DNA of 10,082 nt from Chloroflexota bacterium (GTDB taxonomy: Bacteria; Chloroflexota; Dehalococcoidia; Lucifugimonadales; UBA3495): NCBI GenBank assembly GCA_022562335.1, contig JADFPM010000072.1:1-10082 (forward strand), read 5' to 3'. The position numbers and the translations under genes are program-made. Shown here one piece after another: positions 1-5,480 of the stretch (positions are counted from its first letter, which is position 1; each line of letters begins with the position of its first letter). The notes beneath the pieces are model-generated. The model was not told where the DNA came from. It saw nothing but the letters and a program-made list of their open reading frames with translations, and made no database searches.

Positions 1-397
1 CCCGCAAGCGGACGACAATAGCGCTCCGGATATCGCGATCAGCCCGAATGAAACCAAAGGATGACCTGACAACTTGGAAATCAATCCGTAAGGCCGTTTT
101 GTCAAAATGACTTGTGGGACTTTGACCTCGGCGCAATGTTGCGAATAATCAAGCCCGACTCGACATGGGCGGTCAAAATATATTTGGCGGCGGGGAAGGG
201 TGTTTGCGCCGTCAGGTGATATCGATCCGCGGCGGTCTACCCGGCTCATTGATTTCAGCCTCGGATTGCCGTCCCTATTCGTCGAGCATGTCTCCAATCG
301 CGGCTCTGGCCCTTTCTGTTGCGAGGAGCCGTGCTTCAGCGGCGCCCATAAACCTGGCGCCTCCGCTGCTTAATGCGACACTGTTGTCCAGGCGCAT
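1..397 (-). pseudogene. Decayed short-chain dehydrogenase/reductase (SDR), broken, runs off window edge
   Basis: The minus strand reads from ATG at 397 as MRLDNSVALSSGGARFMGAA and on through an ATERARAAIGDMLDE-like segment to a TAG at 275-277. This resembles the N-terminus of classical NAD(P)-dependent SDR enzymes (MRLDgKVALiTGGARGMGaAeA...GDVLDE). The glycine-rich cofactor loop is damaged: GGARFMG instead of GGARGMG. After the stop the same frame continues as GRQSEAEINEPGRPPRIDIT, as SDRs do up to their 'LDVT' strand, then meets TGA at 212-214. Further on, degraded traces in shifting frames fall at about the right distances: GLDYSQH near 156-136 for the LDILVNNAG motif, and GALLSSACG near 27-1 for the SIVNISS.AG strand that carries the catalytic serine. 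The N-terminal match is fairly secure; the extension below 212 is weaker. A missing or atypical ribosome site fits a dead gene. It could also be an N-terminal fragment only. Confidence 0.62.
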
Positions 398-565
398 CTT
401 ACTGACCTATGAAGCCAGGTTGCCCAGATTGTACCACCGGCCTCATTTTGAGAAACCGAGGGCGATGAAGCAGCATCTGGCCCTCTGCCGGTTTTCTAGG
501 CCCTGCAGATCCCGCCGGCCTTCCATTAGCGCGGTGGATTGGGCGCGACTTGTCTGGCGGCTGGT

Positions 566-594
566 GTGACCGTCATTCTCCCTTGTGATAAAAT
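566..594 (+). promoter_or_regulatory. Candidate promoter for the PH-like membrane protein
   Basis: GTGACC at 566-571 and TAAAAT at 589-594 are separated by 17 bases. They resemble -35 (4 of 6) and -10 (5 of 6) boxes of the housekeeping sigma factor. The predicted start of transcription falls on or next to the ATG at 602, and there is no Shine-Dalgarno sequence before that ATG, so the message could be leaderless. Inference only. Confidence 0.35.
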
Positions 595-601
595 ATCAGC
601 T

Positions 602-1105
602 ATGCAACAAGAGCAGCCGGGAACACAACCATTATATTGGGACAATCACCGGGCGCCGATCAATTTGACATTGATACTCTCCTTGTTCGTGTTTGTGATT
701 GGAATCGTTCGCGGGCCACAGGAGTTGGGGGTAATGGGTTTGGCTTTTGCGGCGTATACCTGGTTAACCACCCCCAAGCGTTACCTGATCTTTGAAAACG
801 CGTTGGTGATCGAATACGGACGCCCCAGGGTTAAGGTCATAGATTTCTCCAATATTTCTCATGTGGAGACCCTCAGTCTGGGGATTGGCGAGCGGCTGCG
901 AGTGGTTTTGATCAAAGGCAGGCGGACCATGGTGATGCCAAAAAACCTGGAAACCTTTAAGGAAAGACTGGACGAGGCCCTGGAAAGATACCAGAGCCAA
1001 TATCCCCAGGGACAGGGCCAGGACGATGCTAACCAGGATAGCCCAAGAGGCCAGATAATCGAAGCGGAGAGGGGGCCTGATTACAACGGCCCGTCCGGGA
1101 ATTAA
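602..1105 (+). CDS. Small membrane protein with bacterial PH-like domain
   Basis: A 167-residue protein of unknown role. Two hydrophobic segments lie at about residues 20-38 (INLTLILSLFVFVIGIVRG) and 41-56, followed by a cytoplasmic beta-rich segment at about 58-130 (PKRYLIFENALVIEYG, then VKVIDFSNISHVET). Its pattern, a membrane hairpin then 'RYlife..LviEYG...kvidfsnIshVe', resembles bacterial PH (bPH/DUF304-like) domains, which are thought to help assemble membrane complexes. The last 35 or so residues are polar, rich in Gln, Asp and Gly, and probably disordered. I chose ATG 602 rather than the longer reading from 539, because the extra 21 residues do not look like protein and a promoter-like pair ends just before 602. 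It stands alone: the terminator at 1181-1210 closes it and the next gene is on the other strand. Function is not known; the domain call is moderate. Confidence 0.72.
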   Translation: MQQEQPGTQPLYWDNHRAPINLTLILSLFVFVIGIVRGPQELGVMGLAFAAYTWLTTPKRYLIFENALVIEYGRPRVKVIDFSNISHVETLSLGIGERLRVVLIKGRRTMVMPKNLETFKERLDEALERYQSQYPQGQGQDDANQDSPRGQIIEAERGPDYNGPSGN

Positions 1106-1180
1106 GCCCACGGATCGAGCCCGCGGCCCACGCATCGATTCTCGGCGAACATATTACATGACAGCGTCTGTAGACTTTGA

Positions 1181-1210
1181 CCCCGGCGGCGGTAAGCCCC
1201 GGGGTTTTTT
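1181..1210 (+). terminator. Intrinsic terminator after the PH-like gene
   Basis: CCCCGG at 1181-1186 pairs with CCGGGG at 1199-1204 and is followed directly by six T residues at 1205-1210. On the other strand there is no T run, so it acts on plus-strand transcription. Confidence 0.85.
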
Positions 1211-1237
1211 CATTCGCGGGAGTCGATCGGCGACTCC

Positions 1238-2242
1238 TCAGCGGGACTGATCGCTTATTTCGCGGGCCAGGGTTTCCAACGTGAAATCTTCTTTACGCAG
1301 CCGCAGGTCGAAATAGACCAGGGTGGCGCCGATGAACATCCATGGCATGGCCACCGTTGCGATGAGGGCCGAAACCATAACGCCCAACATGGGATTGGCC
1401 CCGCCGGAGATCATCAGCGCTAGAACCAGCGGCACGGCGAATACAATAACGTAGCAGAAGCCGATGCCAAAGAGCCTCCACCAATCCCCCTTGACCAGGG
1501 CCGCACTGCGCCGGAAGGAGGCGGCCACCCCCATTTTTTCCACAATTATCGCCTGGGGATAAAAGGCCAGCAGCACCAGGAAATAGAGAACCATGGGAAT
1601 GCCTATCAGAATAATGATCAGGAGCGCGGAGGAAAACAACAGAACCAGCAAGAGGACCTGGCAAATCACAAGGGTTAAACCGAGGTGGAAGGCTCGCCGG
1701 AAAGATACCGCAACGGAGGGGGCGGCACCCGAATACATCGCAGCCACGGCATATACGACAGCGCCTTGGGCGATGGCCGCCAGCGCCAATCCCACGATCG
1801 TAAAGACCACCTCCGCCGCCAAGGACGGAAGCGCCATACCGGCCAGGCCGGGCAACTGGGGAACCACCGCGATGGAAAGAAACACCCGCGGATGCAGGCG
1901 GTATAGCCGGATGGTCTCCGACATGAAATCGCCCAGCCCGCGGCGCTCAAAGTCCGAGGTTGGGAACGGTCCGGCCAAATCGGCAGGCTGGATGGAAACC
2001 GGAGCGCCGTAGCGAGTGGCGATTTCGTTTCCGCAGCTCGCGCAGGCGTTGTCCCTGGGGATTCCGGTGATGCCGCAGTTGGGACAGATCACCGGCGAGG
2101 CGGTTTGAGCCTCCCGGCGGTGTTGTCCATGTTCTTCCGGTTGAACCACCGGCGGTTCATCTGGCGGGGTCGCGGGCAGCCCGCAATTGCCGCAGAACCG
2201 GGCGTTTTCAGGGTTGTTTGACCCGCATTGGGAACAACGCAT
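1238..2242 (-). CDS. Double zinc-ribbon polytopic membrane protein
   Basis: A 334-residue protein. The N-terminus is a zinc ribbon with C3-x2-C6 and C17-x2-C20. After a Pro/Glu-rich linker comes a second ribbon with C53-x2-C56 and C67-x2-C70. From about residue 104 (LGDFMSETIRLYRLHPRVFL) the protein resembles the membrane domain of the glycerophosphodiester phosphodiesterase-type/DUF families: roughly five or six hydrophobic helices at 118-135, 141-170, 188-208, 210-230, 257-278 and 285-310. Two internal motifs, VSFRRAFHLG (179-188) and ASFRRSAALVKGDWWRLFGI (241-260), suggest duplicated halves. It ends in VYFDLRLRKEDFTLETLARE, typical of this family. No phosphodiesterase catalytic domain is present, so an enzyme function should not be assumed. 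The start is ATG 2242, just before the first cysteine pair; no clear ribosome site is seen. Likely a membrane sensor, scaffold or transport-associated protein; exact role unknown. Confidence 0.85.
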   Translation of the reverse strand: MRCSQCGSNNPENARFCGNCGLPATPPDEPPVVQPEEHGQHRREAQTASPVICPNCGITGIPRDNACASCGNEIATRYGAPVSIQPADLAGPFPTSDFERRGLGDFMSETIRLYRLHPRVFLSIAVVPQLPGLAGMALPSLAAEVVFTIVGLALAAIAQGAVVYAVAAMYSGAAPSVAVSFRRAFHLGLTLVICQVLLLVLLFSSALLIIILIGIPMVLYFLVLLAFYPQAIIVEKMGVAASFRRSAALVKGDWWRLFGIGFCYVIVFAVPLVLALMISGGANPMLGVMVSALIATVAMPWMFIGATLVYFDLRLRKEDFTLETLAREISDQSR

Positions 2243-2266
2243 AATTCAGGACCAGAGGGTTCCTAG

Positions 2267-2300
2267 GCGGGGGAATGCCTTCTTCAGGGGCTTTCCCCGC
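2267..2300. other. Intergenic hairpin without T tract
   Basis: GCGGGG at 2267-2272 pairs with CCCCGC at 2295-2300, with further pairing inside (TGCC with GGC). It lies between the flavin reductase end and the zinc-ribbon gene start, both on minus. With no T run it is not a classical terminator; it could slow transcription or protect an RNA end. Confidence 0.25.
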
Positions 2301-2387
2301 GGCAGGATCGTATTAACCAATGATGGTATCGCAGGGGCAACGGCGCCGGCCGGACCCGGTCTGCGTCCAGCCGGGCGCGGGTCTGGC

Positions 2388-3020
2388 TTAACGGTCGGTG
2401 GGCAGGCTGGCTTCCGGCTGGTAGACGGGGCGCACCATTTCGTACACGTCGGCGGTGTGGCAATACATATTACCGGCCAAGCGTCCGACGGGTTTCAGCA
2501 GTTGGTGATTGATCCGGTGGCCGTCGATGATATCGTCGCGGACGTGCACCAAGACCACCTCTCCGATGACCAGACCGTGGGCATGGCTGCCTTCACCCAG
2601 AGAAATTATCTGGTTGAGCTTGCATTCCAGGTTCACCGGGGATTCGGCCACCCTGGGAGGCTTGACCAGGTCCGAAGGCGCGGGGGAGAGGCCGGCGATG
2701 TCAAACTCGCTATCTTCCGCCGGGTATTCGGCGGCGGTCATATTCATGGCCTCGGCGATGTCGTCCACCACTATGTTGACCACGAATTCGCCTGTGCTCT
2801 CGATGTTGGCCAGGGTGTCTTTTTGCTTGTCGCCCGCGCGGCGGGATGACGAGAAGATCACCGTGGCTGGATCATACGAGACCACGTTGAAGAAAGAGTA
2901 GGGCGCCACGTTCAACACGCCATCTGGGGAAATGGTGGAGACAAATGCGATGGGACGGGGCACCACCACGCCGGTGAGAACGCGGTTGAATCCCTCGAAG
3001 GTCTTGGGGTCGATTTTCAA
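2388..3020 (-). CDS. Flavin reductase family protein (FMN-binding split barrel)
   Basis: A 210-residue protein of the flavin reductase-like (DIM6/NTAB, RutF/HpaC-related) family, which binds FMN and in many members reduces free flavin with NAD(P)H for a partner monooxygenase. Visible family features: RPIAFVSTISPDGVLNVAPY at 22-41, then SFFNVVSYDPATVIFSSSRR (flavin phosphate and ring contacts), KDTLANIESTGEFVVNIV at 68-84, HGLVIGEVVLVHV at 148-160, and the C-terminal RLAGNMYCHTADVYEMVRP at 180-198. The start is set at TTG 3020: GGAGG sits 7 bases upstream, a strong promoter 20-odd bases further, and homologues begin at this K-I-D-P region. A longer reading to 3131 would run through the promoter. 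It is divergent from the decarboxylase genes and probably co-regulated with them. The substrate or partner is not shown; a flavin-dependent oxygenase is not encoded in the window. Confidence 0.88.
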   Translation of the reverse strand: MKIDPKTFEGFNRVLTGVVVPRPIAFVSTISPDGVLNVAPYSFFNVVSYDPATVIFSSSRRAGDKQKDTLANIESTGEFVVNIVVDDIAEAMNMTAAEYPAEDSEFDIAGLSPAPSDLVKPPRVAESPVNLECKLNQIISLGEGSHAHGLVIGEVVLVHVRDDIIDGHRINHQLLKPVGRLAGNMYCHTADVYEMVRPVYQPEASLPTDR

Positions 3021-3027
3021 TGTGGAA

Positions 3028-3032
3028 CCTCC
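3028..3032 (-). promoter_or_regulatory. Ribosome binding site fixing a TTG start (flavin reductase)
   Basis: Minus strand GGAGG, 7 bases before TTG at 3020. There is no in-frame ATG nearby, so this site decides the start codon. Confidence 0.75.
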
Positions 3033-3047
3033 GTAATGGTTGGGCAG

Positions 3048-3076
3048 ATTATAAGCGCAATATCCGGCGTCGCCAA
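3048..3076 (-). promoter_or_regulatory. Promoter for the flavin reductase gene
   Basis: On the minus strand TTGGCG (3076-3071) and a perfect TATAAT (3053-3048) are separated by 17 bases. Transcription would start near 3041, giving a short leader of about 20 bases that contains the GGAGG site. This is the best promoter match in the window. Confidence 0.7.
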
Positions 3077-3137
3077 CCCGCACCGGTGAAAAACGGCCGC
3101 GTGCCGGTTGACCGGCCGCTGGCGCAGCCAATGTGTT

Positions 3138-3166
3138 TTGACATTCAAACAGGCCACTGCTAAGGT
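3138..3166 (+). promoter_or_regulatory. Candidate promoter for the decarboxylase operon
   Basis: A perfect TTGACA at 3138-3143 is followed after 17 bases by a weak -10 box, TAAGGT, at 3161-3166. Transcription would start near 3172, about 25 bases before the ATG at 3198. The weak -10 may mean that an activator is needed. It lies back to back with the flavin reductase promoter, about 60 bases away. Confidence 0.5.
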
Positions 3167-3197
3167 TGGATCGATTTTGCTATTGGGGGATTCGTCC

Positions 3198-3704
3198 ATG
3201 GCGTGGGCCGAAACCATCGTTCAAGCGTTGAAAAACTGGGACACGTCTTTGATCGCCTACGTGCCCGACATCTCGATCCATCAGGTGACCAGCCTCATCG
3301 ACGCCGATCCCTATTTCCACCTGGTTTCGGCCACCAGGGAAGAAGAGGCCATCGGCATTGCGGTGGGGTCATACGCCGTAGGGCGGAACGCGGCCGTTTT
3401 CATGCAGTCCAGCGGTTTTGGCAACAGCGTGAACGCTTTGGCCAGCCTTTGCATACCGGCCAGGGTCCCCATCCCCATGTTCATCAACCTTCGGGGAGGA
3501 CCTGGAGAGTTTAACATCGCCCAGGTGGCCATGGGCCGCACCACCCGTCCCATCATGGACCTGCTGGGATTGGTTCACTTTACGCTGGAAGACGAAAATA
3601 AGATGGACATCTTGCTGGACGGCGCGTTGAAGCTTTGCTACGCCAATCGCCAGCCCGTGGCCATCTGCGTGACCCAGATGCTTCACGGAGGAAAACTTGC
3701 TTAG
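3198..3704 (+). CDS. Thiamine-diphosphate 2-oxoacid decarboxylase, alpha (pyrimidine-binding) subunit, sulfopyruvate decarboxylase-like
   Basis: A 168-residue protein equal to the N-terminal (PYR) half of ThDP decarboxylases, as in the ComD subunit of sulfopyruvate decarboxylase or the first half of phosphonopyruvate decarboxylase. Such enzymes remove CO2 from 3-sulfopyruvate or 3-phosphonopyruvate to give the aldehyde. Key signs: YVPDISIHQV near 21-30; TREEEAIGIAVGSYAVG at 46-62, where E48 matches the glutamate that activates the cofactor; QSSGFGNSVNALASL at 70-84; and RGGPGEFNIAQVAMGR at 99-114, a segment seen in sulfopyruvate-type members. ATG 3198 is chosen because GGGGGA lies about 7 bases upstream and family members start near there; the open frame back to 3108 overlaps the promoter. 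It overlaps the beta gene by 8 bases, so equal translation is expected. The actual 2-oxoacid is not proven. Confidence 0.87.
   Translation: MAWAETIVQALKNWDTSLIAYVPDISIHQVTSLIDADPYFHLVSATREEEAIGIAVGSYAVGRNAAVFMQSSGFGNSVNALASLCIPARVPIPMFINLRGGPGEFNIAQVAMGRTTRPIMDLLGLVHFTLEDENKMDILLDGALKLCYANRQPVAICVTQMLHGGKLA
3687..3691 (+). promoter_or_regulatory. Ribosome binding site fixing a TTG start (beta subunit)
   Basis: GGAGG lies inside the end of the alpha gene, 5 bases before TTG at 3697. It supports TTG 3697 over the next in-frame TTG at 3706, and indicates translational coupling. Confidence 0.75.
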
Positions 3705-4251
3705 GTTGGAAGCCACCCGGCAGATCTTGGATCAGGCCGGACAGCGGCCCATCGTAGCTAATCTGGGACCGACCAGCGACGAGTTGTGGCATGCCGGCCA
3801 CCGGGACCGCAACTTTTACACCTACGGCAGCATGGGCCTCTGCTCTTCCATCGCGCTGGGAATGGCCCTTTCCACCCAGGAGCGGGTGATATCGTTGGAC
3901 GGGGATGGTTCCTTATTGATGAACCTGGGGACCATTGCCACCATCGGAAGGGAGCGGCCCAAAAACCTGATAGTGGTGGTTTGGGACAACGAACAGTGGG
4001 CTCAGACCGGGCATCAGTCAAGCCACACGGCTTACGGCACCAAACTGGACCAGGTGGCGAGAAGCTGCGGAATTGAAAAAACCGCGCTGGTGGATGACTT
4101 GGAGGAGCTCAAGTCCGTCTTTGGCAGGGCGCTGGAGGAGGACGGTCCCTGGTTCATCGTGGCCAAGATCCAGGAGGCAGAATACCTTCCAGTGGCCCCC
4201 GTGGAGCCTGAGTTTACCCTTTACCGGTTCAGGGAGTCTTTCAAAAGCTGA
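3697..4251 (+). CDS. Thiamine-diphosphate 2-oxoacid decarboxylase, beta (PP-binding) subunit, sulfopyruvate decarboxylase-like
   Basis: A 184-residue protein equal to the C-terminal (pyrophosphate-binding) half of ThDP decarboxylases, like ComE of sulfopyruvate decarboxylase. The ThDP/Mg motif is clear: GDG at 69-71 followed by N98 (VVVWDNEQW). Upstream, YTYGSMGLCSSIALGMAL (41-58) is the usual 'GsMGlcssIaLGlAl' segment that contacts the cofactor. The start is TTG 3697, with GGAGG 5 bases before it; the first codons overlap the end of the alpha gene. The two proteins together make the complete active site, with the cofactor bound at the interface. A terminator follows about 60 bases after the stop, so the transcription unit is just these two genes. 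Sulfopyruvate, phosphonopyruvate and other 3-substituted pyruvates are all possible substrates; no phosphoenolpyruvate mutase or sulfolactate dehydrogenase gene is visible here to settle it. Confidence 0.88.
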   Translation: MLRLEATRQILDQAGQRPIVANLGPTSDELWHAGHRDRNFYTYGSMGLCSSIALGMALSTQERVISLDGDGSLLMNLGTIATIGRERPKNLIVVVWDNEQWAQTGHQSSHTAYGTKLDQVARSCGIEKTALVDDLEELKSVFGRALEEDGPWFIVAKIQEAEYLPVAPVEPEFTLYRFRESFKS

Positions 4252-4312
4252 CACGGCGAGGACTGATCCCACCCCGGCCGATCGACCCAAAATGGCCAAA
4301 TGGCAAAAAGCA

Positions 4313-4346
4313 CCCCGGCAGTCCGTCATGGGACCGCCGGGGTTTT
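4313..4346 (+). terminator. Bidirectional terminator between decarboxylase and hydrolase genes
   Basis: CCCCGGC (4313-4319) and GTCC (4321-4324) pair with GGAC (4331-4334) and GCCGGGG (4336-4342), and TTTT follows at 4343. On the minus strand the same stem is followed by TGC and TTTTT (4310-4306). It therefore suits both converging units, the decarboxylase from the left and the hydrolase from the right. Confidence 0.85.
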
Positions 4347-4392
4347 AGTTTCCGGCTGGGCAGGCCGGCGGGATTGACCCGCGGCCGCGGCC

Positions 4393-5172
4393 CTAGTTTT
4401 TGACGTATTTGTCGAACCAGGCCAGGGTGCGCGACAAGGAGTCGTTGGCGGAAGCTTCGTGATAGCTACCCCTCTCGTCGCAGTTAAACCCGTGGCCGGC
4501 GCCGGCATACATCTTGAAATCGTAGGTCACGCCGGCCTCCTTGAGCTTGGCCTCGATGGTGTTCACATCGTCGGGAGAAGGATTTGCATCCTGGTCTCCA
4601 AAGCTTCCCAACACGGGAATCTTGATCTGGCTGGTCAGGTCGATGGGCGCCGGGCCGTCGCCGAAGGGCAGGAGGGTCCTGCCGGGGTAGTAAACCGAGG
4701 CGGCGCTGAGGCCGGGACAGCTGGTGGCCGCCAAATAGGTTATGCGGCCGCCCACGCAGTAGCCGACGATACCGATTTTCTGGTTGTTGGTCCGGCGGAA
4801 TTGGTCGGACTGGGTCCACTTGATGACCTGGTTGATGTCCTCGACCAATTCGTCGTCCCTGAGGGCTCCCATGTACTGGTTACGGACGGCGACGTCTTCG
4901 TCTCCGTAACCCAACTTGGGATTTGGATGCTCCCGGTGGAACAGGGCCGGGGCCACGGCAACGTAACCTTCCTGAGCGAAACGGTCGCAGACCTTCTCGA
5001 TATGCCGGGTGACACCGAACGCTTCCTGAATCACGATGATGGCCGGGAAACTGTTGCCCTCGGACGGATTGGGATGGCTGACGTAGCAGACCATGTCTGA
5101 ACCTTCATAGCCGTGCAGGTCGTCCATCTCACGTTCGCCTGCGAACCTCAAATTCTCCCAAAATGATGGCAT
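4393..5172 (-). CDS. Dienelactone hydrolase family protein
   Basis: A 259-residue alpha/beta hydrolase close to carboxymethylenebutenolidase (dienelactone hydrolase), which opens the lactone ring of dienelactones in ring-cleavage pathways; many relatives act on other esters or lactones. The catalytic set is complete: E50 in VIQEAFGV, nucleophile C139 in GIVGYCVGGR, D195 in FGDQDANPSP, and H227 in YAGAGHGFN. Strand-helix order and length are normal for the family, with an N-terminal extension of about 20 residues (MPSFWENLRFAGEREMDDLH). The start ATG 5172 has a strong AGGAGG 7 bases upstream. No signal peptide is seen, so it is cytoplasmic. It converges on the decarboxylase genes and diverges from the racemase-fold gene at 5481. 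The substrate cannot be read from sequence; no chlorocatechol pathway genes are nearby, so a general lactone or ester hydrolase is equally possible. Confidence 0.92.
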   Translation of the reverse strand: MPSFWENLRFAGEREMDDLHGYEGSDMVCYVSHPNPSEGNSFPAIIVIQEAFGVTRHIEKVCDRFAQEGYVAVAPALFHREHPNPKLGYGDEDVAVRNQYMGALRDDELVEDINQVIKWTQSDQFRRTNNQKIGIVGYCVGGRITYLAATSCPGLSAASVYYPGRTLLPFGDGPAPIDLTSQIKIPVLGSFGDQDANPSPDDVNTIEAKLKEAGVTYDFKMYAGAGHGFNCDERGSYHEASANDSLSRTLAWFDKYVKN

Positions 5173-5270
5173 GACTCAACCTCCTGAAATTGCAATGACC
5201 CCACCCCACAACCGTTGATACTATCCGCTAATCTAGCTCCCCAGGTGGTTCAATGGGGAACTTCGGACCG

Positions 5271-5299
5271 ATTCTAGCAGAGGGTCAGGCTCCGCACAA
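5271..5299 (-). promoter_or_regulatory. Candidate promoter for the dienelactone hydrolase-family gene
   Basis: On the minus strand TTGTGC (5299-5294) and TAGAAT (5276-5271) are 17 bases apart. The -10 matches 5 of 6 and the -35 only 3 of 6. It would give a leader of about 90 bases. The GGGTCAGG repeats flank its -35 box. Confidence 0.3.
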
Positions 5300-5310
5300 G
5301 CTGGGTCAGG
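5282..5310 (+). repeat. Two direct repeats of GGGTCAGG, 21 bases apart
   Basis: GGGTCAGG occurs at 5282-5289 and again at 5303-5310. The repeat distance is 21 bases, two turns of the DNA helix, so a dimeric protein could bind both from one face. They lie between divergent genes and bracket the -35 box of the candidate minus-strand promoter. A related TTGACC, the complement of GGTCAA, is at 5341. Possible operator; inference. Confidence 0.4.
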
Positions 5311-5340
5311 TATCCCGGCCTACACGGCTTTGGGGATGTC

Positions 5341-5369
5341 TTGACCAGACCGGATGAGGCATGCATTAT
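5341..5369 (+). promoter_or_regulatory. Candidate promoter for the maleate isomerase-like gene
   Basis: TTGACC at 5341-5346 (5 of 6) and CATTAT at 5364-5369 (4 of 6) are separated by 17 bases. The leader to ATG 5481 would be about 105 bases, in which I see no clear structure. Confidence 0.35.
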
Positions 5370-5480
5370 GGCTGCCATAGACTCCAGAACATATGCTGGT
5401 GTTTAAACCTGCCTGGTTAGTCAACCCTGCCGGTGGACCCTGGGGCGGACGGGCCGGGCAGGCTCTGGCAAGGAGGGATG

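Noticed and set aside
1..105. Minus-strand reading that looks like a lipoprotein signal peptide (LVSFGLIAISGALLSSACG)
   Set aside because: No ATG or GTG start with a ribosome site is present, and the same bases fit the SIVNISS.AG region of the decayed SDR at the expected distance. The hydrophobic reading is more simply a remnant of that gene.
165..569. Plus-strand open frame of 134 codons
   Set aside because: Composition is rich in Arg, Ser and Pro with no domain signs, and it lies opposite the SDR remnant, so it is a shadow frame.
4459..5100. Plus-strand frame of 213 codons opposite the hydrolase gene
   Set aside because: The minus-strand gene shows a full catalytic set and AGGAGG; the plus frame is a composition artefact of high GC.
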